Shown here: positions 1-4,786 of the stretch, piece by piece
How the letters are laid out: the number at the start of each line of letters is the position of its first letter
Numbering within the stretch: the first letter of the stretch is position 1
Assembly (NCBI GenBank): GCA_945949375.1
Contig: CAMFEN010000076.1
Location: 1 to 5,876 of the forward strand
DNA: 5,876 nt
Reading direction: 5' to 3'
DNA from: an uncultured Bacteroidales bacterium
GTDB lineage: Bacteria > Bacteroidota > Bacteroidia > Bacteroidales > Paludibacteraceae
Translations under genes and position numbers: made by a program
The notes under the pieces: generated by a model
Told to the model about the DNA's origin: nothing
Seen by the model: only the letters and a program-made list of their open reading frames with translations
Databases searched by the model: none

Positions 1-1001
1 GAGGTAACGCCGTCGAATCGGAATCCGTCGAAGTCGTATTCGTCGAGCCAGAACTTGCAGTTAGAGAGGAGGAAATGGAGCACCTGTGGCTTCCCGTAGT
101 TGAAGCAAAGGCTGTCCCAAGCGGGGTGCTCACGGCGACCGCCGTCGTGGAAGTACTGATAACCAGTACCATCGAAGCGTCCGAGCCCTTCCACTTCGTT
201 CTTCACAGCATGGGAGTGCACCAAGTCCATGATGACCGCCATGCCTCGCCCGTGGGCATCGTCGATGAGGGCTTTCAGTTGCTCGGGCGTGCCAAAGCGG
301 CTGGAGGCGGCGAAGAAACTGCTGACATGGTAACCAAAGGAGCCGTAGTAGGGGTGCTCTTGGATTGCCATGATTTGTATGCAGTTGTAGCCCAACTCTG
401 CTACGCGAGGCAGGACATTGAGTCGGAACTCCTCGTAGGTAGAGACCTTTTCCTCGGCGGAGGACATGCCGATATGGCACTCGTATATATATAATGCCTC
501 GTCTTTCTTGGCTTTTACTATCTTGCCTTTGTGTTTCCACTCGTAGGGCGTCTTGGGCTCCCATACTTGGCAGGAGAAGATTTTTGTTTCCTCGTCTTGC
601 ACTACGCGATTGGCATACGAGGGAATACGCTCTCCCGCGCCTCCGTTCCACTCCACGAGCAGTTTGTATAACTGTCCGTGTTTGAGTGCGCGTGCAGGGA
701 GGTTGATTTCCCAGTTGCCGTTGTCTATGGGCTGCAGGCGATAGGCTTCATCTTTCTGCCATGCGTTCATGTCGCCGATGATGTAGATGGCGGTAGCGTT
801 GGGCGCCCACTCGCGGAAAACCCAGCCTTTCTTCGTGCGGTGTAGACCGAAATACAAGTATCCGTCCGCCCACTCGGCTAATGGGGCACCATTAGTAATC
901 TCTTGCTCCTTCCGGAGCGCATAATCATAACGCCCTTGGATAGCCGCTGCATAGGGCTGCAAATAGGGGTCAGACTGAATAAGTTTCAATGTGGATTCCA
1001 T
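1..1001 (-). CDS. glgB: 1,4-alpha-glucan branching enzyme, N-terminal 333 residues (partial)
   Basis: This enzyme cuts alpha-1,4-glucan chains and rejoins them as alpha-1,6 branches during cytoplasmic glycogen synthesis. The reading frame is open on the minus strand from the ATG at 1001-999 to the window edge, giving about half of the usual length of roughly 670 residues. An N-terminal CBM48-like beta-sandwich (about residues 60-150, with EWAPNA and GDMNAW) is followed by the start of a GH13 barrel. GH13 region I is visible as MDLVHSH (Asp259, His264) and region II as GFRFDGVT, with Asp330 the expected catalytic nucleophile. The stretch from VHSH to FRFDGVT resembles animal and plant branching enzymes (GBE1 type) more than E. 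coli GlgB, as is common in Bacteroidetes. The start is supported by a well-placed promoter 25 bp upstream. The acid/base Glu and the C-terminal domain lie outside the window. The identification is firm. Confidence 0.95.
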   Translation of the reverse strand, partial: MESTLKLIQSDPYLQPYAAAIQGRYDYALRKEQEITNGAPLAEWADGYLYFGLHRTKKGWVFREWAPNATAIYIIGDMNAWQKDEAYRLQPIDNGNWEINLPARALKHGQLYKLLVEWNGGAGERIPSYANRVVQDEETKIFSCQVWEPKTPYEWKHKGKIVKAKKDEALYIYECHIGMSSAEEKVSTYEEFRLNVLPRVAELGYNCIQIMAIQEHPYYGSFGYHVSSFFAASSRFGTPEQLKALIDDAHGRGMAVIMDLVHSHAVKNEVEGLGRFDGTGYQYFHDGGRREHPAWDSLCFNYGKPQVLHFLLSNCKFWLDEYDFDGFRFDGVT

Positions 1002-1025
1002 ATATTGGTTGTTGTTTTGCGCCGA

Positions 1026-1057
1026 CAAAGATACTACATTTTTTTGAAACGCGCAAA
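1026..1057 (-). promoter_or_regulatory. glgB promoter (Bacteroidetes type)
   Basis: On the minus strand TTTG (1057-1054) and TATCTTTG (1033-1026) match the Bacteroidetes -33 (TTTG) and -7 (TAnnTTTG) boxes with a 20-bp spacer. The predicted start of transcription is near 1019, giving a leader of about 20 nt before the glgB ATG. Confidence 0.8.
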
Positions 1058-1068
1058 CAAAATCCGCT

Positions 1069-1094
1069 ATTTTGCATAGTGTAGTTAGCAAAAT
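1069..1094. promoter_or_regulatory. Inverted repeat between divergent promoters, possible operator
   Basis: ATTTTGC (1069-1075) and GCAAAAT (1088-1094) are perfect 7-bp inverted half-sites with a 12-bp spacer. They lie just upstream of the glgB -33 box and between it and the plus-strand promoter at 1136-1167. The spacing between half-site centres (about 19 bp) would suit a dimeric regulator. The region is AT-rich, so chance is possible, and no regulator is identified. Confidence 0.3.
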
Positions 1095-1135
1095 GCAGAA
1101 AAATATGTTATTTAGCACATTTTTTCGCCAAAAAA

Positions 1136-1167
1136 TTTGGAGGGTTTGCAGAAAAGCAGTACTTTTG
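1136..1167 (+). promoter_or_regulatory. Plus-strand promoter of the short leader-like transcript
   Basis: TTTG (1136-1139) and TACTTTTG (1160-1167) fit the Bacteroidetes -33 and -7 boxes with a 20-bp spacer. Transcription should begin at about 1172-1175. The next annotated gene on this strand is more than 700 bp away and has its own promoter, so this promoter appears to serve the short transcript ending at 1243 or 1291. Confidence 0.7.
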
Positions 1168-1180
1168 CATCGTGTTTTTC

Positions 1181-1207
1181 ATGGTATTAGATTTTAAGGT
1201 TAAGTAA
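1181..1207 (+). CDS. Putative 8-codon leader peptide (MVLDFKVK)
   Basis: An ATG 13 bp after the -7 box opens an 8-codon ORF ending in TAA, six bases before the first terminator stem. The predicted transcript start leaves a 5' leader of under 10 nt, so initiation would be nearly leaderless. There is no run of codons for a single amino acid as in classical biosynthetic attenuators (Val and Lys occur twice each). Translation is not shown by the sequence; the placement between promoter and terminator is what makes it worth listing. Confidence 0.3.
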   Translation: MVLDFKVK

Positions 1208-1212
1208 AGATT

Positions 1213-1243
1213 GGGTTGTCGTGATGACAATCCTTCTTTTTTT
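1213..1243 (+). terminator. First hairpin/T-tract terminator of the short transcript
   Basis: The stem 1213-1220 pairs with 1226-1233 (8 bp, one G-U pair) around a 5-nt GTGAT loop, and TTCTTTTTTT follows at 1234-1243. The structure works only in the plus orientation. Confidence 0.65.
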
Positions 1244-1255
1244 GTGCATATAAGA

Positions 1256-1291
1256 GGCTGCCAGACGGATGTGTTCGGCAGCCGTTTTTTT
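1256..1291 (+). terminator. Second, stronger intrinsic terminator
   Basis: GGCTGCC (1256-1262) pairs perfectly with GGCAGCC (1277-1283). Three further pairs are possible inside the 14-nt loop, and seven T residues follow at 1285-1291. It lies 12 bp after the T-tract of the first terminator. The minus strand has no T-tract at the stem, so the direction is plus. Confidence 0.8.
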
Positions 1292-1677
1292 ATGTTGGGT
1301 GTGGATTTGAAAAAGACTAACTTCAGATTGCCTTGCCCCCTAACCCCTCATAGATGGAGTTTGTATTGTCTCTTTATGCAAGGCTTTTGCTTTGTCTGCG
1401 GGTGAGATGTCGGTGTTCCCATTGGCTGTGTTTTCTGTGCTTTTATGTTCGTCTTTTTGCCGTCCTTTTGCCGTCTTTTTGCCGTAATTACTTCGAGGGA
1501 GATTGTAGTAGAAATTGACAAGGGAGGAGCGTGGATGTGCGAGTGCTTTCGCTAAAGTTTGTTTTGATAGCGCGCGGAATGGCGAATGGAAACACGAGGA
1601 TTGTAAAAAATGCTTTTCCATTCTAAGGGCGTTTTTAGGCGATTTGAGCGATTTTCTGCAAAAATATGTGTCCCCCT
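1292..1677. other. Intergenic stretch without a convincing gene
   Basis: I find no supported protein or RNA gene between the second terminator and the gyrB promoter. Short open frames exist on both strands (1340-1621 minus, 1515-1796 plus), but they overlap each other, have no promoter match and show no family I recognise. The stretch contains an 11-bp tandem repeat and a C-rich segment (1334-1347) of the kind scattered in Bacteroidales intergenic DNA. Confidence 0.6.
1450..1485. repeat. 11-bp tandem repeat, 3.3 copies
   Basis: The unit CGTCTTTTTGC occurs at 1450-1460 and 1472-1482, with a one-base variant (CGTCCTTTTGC) at 1461-1471, followed by a partial unit CGT. It lies about 200 bp upstream of the gyrB promoter. 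The period is close to one helical turn, so it could be a slippage-prone tract or a phased binding array; neither is shown. Confidence 0.75.
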
Positions 1678-1709
1678 ATTGCATATATCATTTTTTTTTC
1701 GTACCTTTG
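1678..1709 (+). promoter_or_regulatory. gyrB promoter (Bacteroidetes type)
   Basis: TACCTTTG (1702-1709) is an exact TAnnTTTG -7 box. ATTG (1678-1681), 20 bp upstream, is a near match to the -33 TTTG box. Transcription should start at about 1714-1717, giving an unusually long leader of about 175-180 nt before the gyrB ATG. Confidence 0.7.
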
Positions 1710-1714
1710 CACGG

Positions 1715-1828
1715 AATTTTGGTTGATTTGAATGCGTGCGTGTTCAATAAACATGTGATTATCACGGATGGAAGAAAACATATAATTAACGTGTAATTAG
1801 GCATTCGTTTTTCTTTTCAACCGAAATT
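1715..1828 (+). promoter_or_regulatory. Structured 5' leader RNA of gyrB, possible cis-regulator
   Basis: Four nested helices can be drawn by hand. P1 pairs 1715-1726 with 1817-1828 (12 bp, one G-U pair). P2 pairs 1729-1735 with 1801-1807 (7 bp, one G-U pair). Inside P2 are two hairpins: 1737-1744 with 1750-1757 (8 bp, three G-U pairs) and 1783-1788 with 1794-1799 (6 bp). P1 begins at the predicted transcript 5' end. I do not recognise a known riboswitch class. The leader then runs mostly unpaired to the gyrB start, passing a 3-codon ATG-AAG-AAA-TAA at 1871-1882. The function and fold are inferences without covariation support. Confidence 0.4.
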
Positions 1829-1893
1829 ACCAACGATAGGCAAGATATTACTCAATGTAAATTATCAACTATGAAGAAATAAAGAATATAGCA

Positions 1894-3102
1894 ATGGAAC
1901 AGGTATTAGAACCGGAAATGGAAGGACAAGAGAAGTATGATGGTTCGAGTATTCAGGTGCTCGAAGGCTTGGAGGCAGTGCGGAAGCGTCCTGCAATGTA
2001 CATCGGCGACATCTCGCAGAAGGGTCTGCACCACTTGGTTTATGAGGTGGTGGACAACTCGATAGTCGAGGCGCTGGCGGGCTTCTGCAACCATATAGAG
2101 GTTACGATAAACGAAGATAACTCTATCACGGTGCAGGACAATGGTCGCGGTATCCCCGTGGATATGCACCCGAAGGAGCACAAGAGTGCGCTGGAGGTGG
2201 TGATGACCGTGCTGCACGCGGGCGGTAAGTTCAACAAGAACTCCTATAAGGTGTCGGGCGGTCTGCACGGCGTGGGCGTGAGCTGCGTGAATGCGCTCTC
2301 GACGAAACTGCATGTGGAGGTGCGCCGCGACGGGAAGATATTCATGCAAGAGTACGCGAAAGGCAAGCCGACCTGCGCGGTGCATGAGATAGGGACATAC
2401 AATGCCGACGAAGTGGGTACGGGCACCTGCGTGCAGTTCTGGCCCGACGGGTCGATATTCACGGAGACGGTGTATCAGTACGACATTTTGGCGAACCGTA
2501 TGCGCGAGTTGGCATACCTGAACGCGGGTGTAAAAATCACGCTGACGGACAAGCGAGTACAGACCCCCTCCGCCTCCCCCCACGAGGGGGAGGGCGCGAT
2601 GCCGCAATATAAGAAAGAGGTGTTCTTCTCGGAGAAGGGCTTGAGCGAGTTTGTGCGGTATATCGACAACACGCGCACGCCACTGATTTCGGAGGTGATT
2701 CACCTGAACACGGAGAAATACGGCACGCCTGTGGAGGTGGCGATGATTTACAACACCGACTTCAACGAGAATGTACACTCTTATGTAAACAATATCAATA
2801 CGATAGAGGGCGGTACGCATGTGGCTGGTTTCCGCGCTGCGCTGACGCGTGTGATGAAGAAATATGCCGAGGACAGTAAGTTGCTGGAGAAAGCCAAACT
2901 GAAGGACAAAGACGGCAATGCCACCATCGACCCGAATGACTTCCGCGAGGGCTTGACGGCGGTGATTTCCGTGAAGGTGGCAGAGCCGCAGTTTGAGGGG
3001 CAGACGAAGACGAAGTTGGGTAACTCGGAGGTGGCAGGTATGGTGTCGTCGGCAGTGGCTGAGGCACTGACGAACACCCCGACGACGCAAAGAAGATTGT
3101 AG
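1894..3102 (+). CDS. gyrB: DNA gyrase subunit B, N-terminal ATPase/transducer part (frame-broken)
   Basis: GyrB drives ATP-dependent negative supercoiling with GyrA. This part holds the GHKL ATPase and transducer domains. Visible landmarks are RKRPAMYIGD, EVVDNS (Glu51 general base, Asn55 Mg ligand), DNGRGIP (Asp82), HAGGKF, SGGLHGVGVS and QTKTKLGNSEV (Lys372, equivalent to E. coli Lys337). The start follows the first ATG after a long promoter leader and gives a normal N-terminus. Residue 58 is Val where the family has a nearly invariant Asp. Residues 224-234 (TPSASPHEGEG) come from a GC-rich palindrome and enlarge a transducer loop. The frame leaves the family sequence after ALTN near 3075 and stops at 3102. 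The alternative, ParE, is less likely because the sequence follows Bacteroidales GyrB throughout. It ends close to the classical 43-kDa/47-kDa domain boundary. Confidence 0.93.
   Translation: MEQVLEPEMEGQEKYDGSSIQVLEGLEAVRKRPAMYIGDISQKGLHHLVYEVVDNSIVEALAGFCNHIEVTINEDNSITVQDNGRGIPVDMHPKEHKSALEVVMTVLHAGGKFNKNSYKVSGGLHGVGVSCVNALSTKLHVEVRRDGKIFMQEYAKGKPTCAVHEIGTYNADEVGTGTCVQFWPDGSIFTETVYQYDILANRMRELAYLNAGVKITLTDKRVQTPSASPHEGEGAMPQYKKEVFFSEKGLSEFVRYIDNTRTPLISEVIHLNTEKYGTPVEVAMIYNTDFNENVHSYVNNINTIEGGTHVAGFRAALTRVMKKYAEDSKLLEKAKLKDKDGNATIDPNDFREGLTAVISVKVAEPQFEGQTKTKLGNSEVAGMVSSAVAEALTNTPTTQRRL
2563..2595 (+). repeat. GC-rich palindromic element within gyrB, in frame
   Basis: CCTCCCCC (2573-2580) pairs perfectly with GGGGGAGG (2586-2593) around a CACGA loop. 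The composition contrasts with the flanking gyrB sequence, and the encoded residues (about 224-234) have no counterpart in the GyrB sequences I recall. It looks like the C-tract/G-tract palindromes found between genes in Bacteroidales, here kept in frame at a surface loop. Confidence 0.55.
3069..3102 (+). other. Frameshift site that splits gyrB
   Basis: Up to AAC (3073-3075) the frame of the ATG at 1894 reads GyrB (EALTN). From GAC (3069-3071) onward GyrB continues only in the frame one base earlier (DEHPDDAKKIVEKVI). GACGAAC at 3069-3075 belongs to both sides. A 13-bp loss between two GACGAAC copies would restore an ancestral ALTN-YL-DEHP and explains both the frame change and the missing residues. 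No canonical X-XXY-YYZ slippery heptamer is visible before the TAG at 3100-3102. The cause may be real mutation or an assembly/sequencing error. Confidence 0.8.
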
Positions 3103-3107
3103 AGAAA

Positions 3108-3908
3108 GTGATTCTCGCTGCACAGGCGCGTATCGCTGCGCGCAATGCCCGTCAGAGCGTGCTCCGTAAGTCGCCGTTGAGCGGCGGCGGACTGCCTGGA
3201 AAACTGGCAGACTGCGCGAGTAAAGACCCTGCGGAGTGCGAGTTGTTCCTTGTGGAGGGAGACTCGGCAGGCGGCACGGCGAAGACCGGACGCGACCGCG
3301 TGCATCAAGCTATCCTGCCGCTGCGCGGAAAAATTCTGAATGTGGAGACAGCAATGGAGCACAAGGTGTTCGAGAGCGAGGAGGTGCGCAATATCTTCAC
3401 CGCATTAGGTATCACCTTTGGCACGGAGGAAGACCCGAAAGCACTGAACCTGAGCAAGATACGTTACCACAAAGTGATTATCATGGCGGATGCCGATGTG
3501 GACGGTGCGCATATCGCCACGCTCATCATGACGCTGTTCTTCCGCCACATGAAAGAGGTGATTGAGCAAGGGCACCTGTATATCGCCATGGCACCGCTCT
3601 ATCTTTGCTCGAAAGGGAATATCAAGGAGTACTGCTGGAACGACCAGCAACGGCATGACTTCATCCAGAAATACGGCAACGGTAGCGAGCAGGGTATCAA
3701 GACGCAGCGCTACAAAGGTCTGGGTGAGATGTCGGACGAGCAGTTGTGGGAGACGACGATGGACCCCGAGCGCCGCATGCTGAAGAAGGTTACCATCGAG
3801 AACGCCGCCGAGGCAGACCATACCATCGCTATGCTCATGGGCGACGATGTGGCACCCCGCCGCGAGTTTATTGAGGAGAATGCGACCTACGCGAAGATTG
3901 ACGCATGA
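3108..3908 (+). CDS. gyrB: DNA gyrase subunit B, C-terminal TOPRIM part (frame-broken)
   Basis: This is the DNA- and GyrA-binding half of GyrB. GyrB-like sequence in this frame begins at 3069 (DEHPDDAKK). The first possible start is the GTG at 3108, five bases after the stop of the upstream part and preceded by a purine-rich stretch, so reinitiation is conceivable. The TOPRIM metal site is complete: Glu in VEGDSAGG (3255-3257) and the Asp residues of MADADVDGAH (3489-3503). PLRGKILNVE, QRYKGLGEM and the terminal RREFIEENATYAKIDA match full-length GyrB, and the stop is in the family's usual place. Read together with the upstream part it gives about 670 residues, close to the family's 650. Nothing downstream of the break looks decayed, which suggests a recent break, a sequencing error or a working split subunit. 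Confidence 0.92.
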   Translation: MILAAQARIAARNARQSVLRKSPLSGGGLPGKLADCASKDPAECELFLVEGDSAGGTAKTGRDRVHQAILPLRGKILNVETAMEHKVFESEEVRNIFTALGITFGTEEDPKALNLSKIRYHKVIIMADADVDGAHIATLIMTLFFRHMKEVIEQGHLYIAMAPLYLCSKGNIKEYCWNDQQRHDFIQKYGNGSEQGIKTQRYKGLGEMSDEQLWETTMDPERRMLKKVTIENAAEADHTIAMLMGDDVAPRREFIEENATYAKIDA

Positions 3909-3914
3909 TGTTAT

Positions 3915-3940
3915 AATTAAGAATTATGAATTAAGAATTA
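3915..3940. repeat. AT-rich direct repeat after gyrB
   Basis: AATTAAGAATTA occurs at 3915-3926 and again at 3929-3940. The related TAAGAATTAAGAG appears here and in the next intergenic spacer (about 4694-4706). Such tracts are common between genes in Bacteroidales. Confidence 0.7.
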
Positions 3941-3944
3941 AGAG

Positions 3945-4080
3945 GGCATTGCAGGCGAAAGACTCCGAATAAATTCTTTTTCAATCTCTGCAAGGGCGTT
4001 AGCCCGCAGCAAGGTGATTCCGATGTTCCTGCTCGCTGACGCTCGCGAGATTTTAAGAATTATTTCAGAGGATATAAGAT
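3945..4080. repeat. Possible interspersed intergenic repeat element
   Basis: This spacer between gyrB and the LOG gene is GC-richer than the AT-rich tract before it and carries a clear hairpin: CTGC (3988-3991), an AA bulge, GGGC (3994-3997), a GTTA loop, GCCC (4002-4005) and GCAG (4006-4009). A second segment has GCTCGC twice (4031-4036 and 4041-4046) and the palindrome CTCGCGAG (4042-4049). The minus strand is open through it without a family I recognise. It reads like an interspersed Bacteroidales intergenic element, but only one copy lies in the window, so this is an impression from memory. No promoter match or T-tract terminator is seen. Confidence 0.35.
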
Positions 4081-4091
4081 GCGAACGGATT

Positions 4092-4667
4092 ATGAAAATA
4101 GCGGTATATTGTAGTGCGAAAGACAGCGTGCACGAGCGGTATAAGCAGATGGCTGCGCGGCTGGGGACTTGGATTGGCGAGCACGGGCATACGCTGGTGT
4201 ACGGCGGTGCCACAGGCGGGCTGATGACGAGTGTGAGCAACGCGGCAAAGGCAGCAGGCGCGACTGTGGTGGGCGTGGTGCCCCCGCGGATAGTGGCTGC
4301 GCGGCGGCTGGCAGACAACTGCGACGAACTGGTGAATGCCGACAACATGGCAGACCGCAAAGCGAAAATGCGCGAGATAGCCGATTGCTTCATCTGCCTG
4401 CCCGGCAGTTACGGCACGCTGGACGAGATGATGGATGTGATAGCCAGCGGCACGGTAGGCGAGCACAAGAAACCGCTGTATGTGTATGATTATCAGGGCT
4501 TCTACGCAGACCTCAAACGTCAGATCCGACGCATGAAAGCCGAGGCATTCATCCCCGCCGAGGAGAGTTACACCCCTGTGTTTGTGGAGCATTTTCAGGA
4601 ACTGACGGAGGTGCTGGAGAAGTACCAAGAGGCGCTGGACTGGAAGGCAAAGTGCAGTAAGAATTAG
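4092..4667 (+). CDS. LOG/TIGR00730 family Rossmann-fold protein
   Basis: This 191-residue protein belongs to the lysine-decarboxylase-like LOG family. Characterised members hydrolyse cytokinin riboside or purine 5'-monophosphates to free base plus ribose 5-phosphate; many bacterial members are untested. The N-terminus KIAVYCSA, the nucleotide-binding YGGATGGLM (37-45), ADRKAKM (Arg89, Lys90) and the catalytic PGSYGTLDE (104-112, Glu112) are visible. The usual PGG is PGS, a variant seen in Bacteroidales homologues as I recall. I chose the ATG at 4092 because the family begins with the first beta strand directly after it; the open frame extends upstream to an ATG at 4014, but those residues come from the intergenic element. 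It lies 183 bp after gyrB on the same strand with no promoter seen between, so co-transcription is possible. The substrate is unknown, and older 'lysine decarboxylase' names are misleading. Confidence 0.88.
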   Translation: MKIAVYCSAKDSVHERYKQMAARLGTWIGEHGHTLVYGGATGGLMTSVSNAAKAAGATVVGVVPPRIVAARRLADNCDELVNADNMADRKAKMREIADCFICLPGSYGTLDEMMDVIASGTVGEHKKPLYVYDYQGFYADLKRQIRRMKAEAFIPAEESYTPVFVEHFQELTEVLEKYQEALDWKAKCSKN

Positions 4668-4786
4668 GAAACAATCGGTCGTAGCAAAGCGAAGATAAGA
4701 ATTAAGAGCGCAGGTTGTCAGGGTACGCAGGTGTCCTCGCTTGCTAAACAGTCAAAATATAAATTATCAAATAGTCAAATTAGTAT
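4668..4786. other. Intergenic spacer with AT-rich repeat words
   Basis: This spacer contains TAAGAATTAAGAG, also found after gyrB, and TAAATTATCAA, which is also found in the gyrB leader near 1858-1868. I see neither a promoter match nor a convincing terminator. Confidence 0.5.

Larger units (their letters stand above)
1173..1291 (+). ncRNA. Short transcript with two tandem terminator hairpins, unassigned
   Basis: This is an inferred RNA of about 70 nt (ending at 1243) or about 118 nt (ending at 1291), bounded by a consensus promoter and two hairpin/T-tract structures. The segment between promoter and first hairpin is AT-rich and holds one tiny ORF (1181-1207). I do not recognise the RNA with certainty. 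Its compact promoter, mini-ORF and terminator layout resembles leader or attenuator RNAs, but no regulated gene follows directly. It could be a free-standing small RNA, or a leader whose gene has been lost. The boundaries are estimates; the 5' end is placed 5-7 nt after the -7 box. Confidence 0.45.

Noticed and set aside
75..494. 139-aa plus-strand ORF opposite glgB
   Set aside because: It is an antisense shadow; the minus-strand frame encodes conserved GH13 motifs throughout.
1145..1148. TTTG as a -33 box for the plus promoter
   Set aside because: The spacer to the -7 box at 1160 would be only 11 bp; TTTG at 1136-1139 gives the expected 20 bp.
1340..1621. 93-aa minus-strand ORF in the intergenic region
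   Set aside because: It has no promoter match and no known family, part of it is the tandem repeat, and it overlaps an equally long ORF on the other strand.
1755..1765. GTGATTATCAC palindrome as a CRP-like operator
   Set aside because: The spacer between half-sites is one base instead of six, and it lies inside the leader downstream of the promoter.
1515..1796. 93-aa plus-strand ORF before gyrB
   Set aside because: It runs through the gyrB promoter and leader structure and has no family resemblance.
3069..3102. Programmed -1 frameshifting to join the two gyrB parts
   Set aside because: The frame change is in the right direction, but I see no X-XXY-YYZ slippery heptamer, and residues expected by the family are missing, which points to a deletion.
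1906..3123. Long minus-strand ORF (405 aa) opposite gyrB
   Set aside because: It is an antisense shadow of gyrB: Arg/His/Leu-rich, low-complexity composition with no recognisable domain, while the plus frame is clearly GyrB.
4014..4091. Upstream ATG for the LOG protein, adding 26 residues
   Set aside because: The added residues are translated from the intergenic element, and LOG proteins begin at the beta strand right after the ATG at 4092.
3938..4393. 151-aa minus-strand ORF over the spacer and LOG gene
   Set aside because: Most of it is antisense to the LOG gene; the rest is the open frame of the intergenic element.
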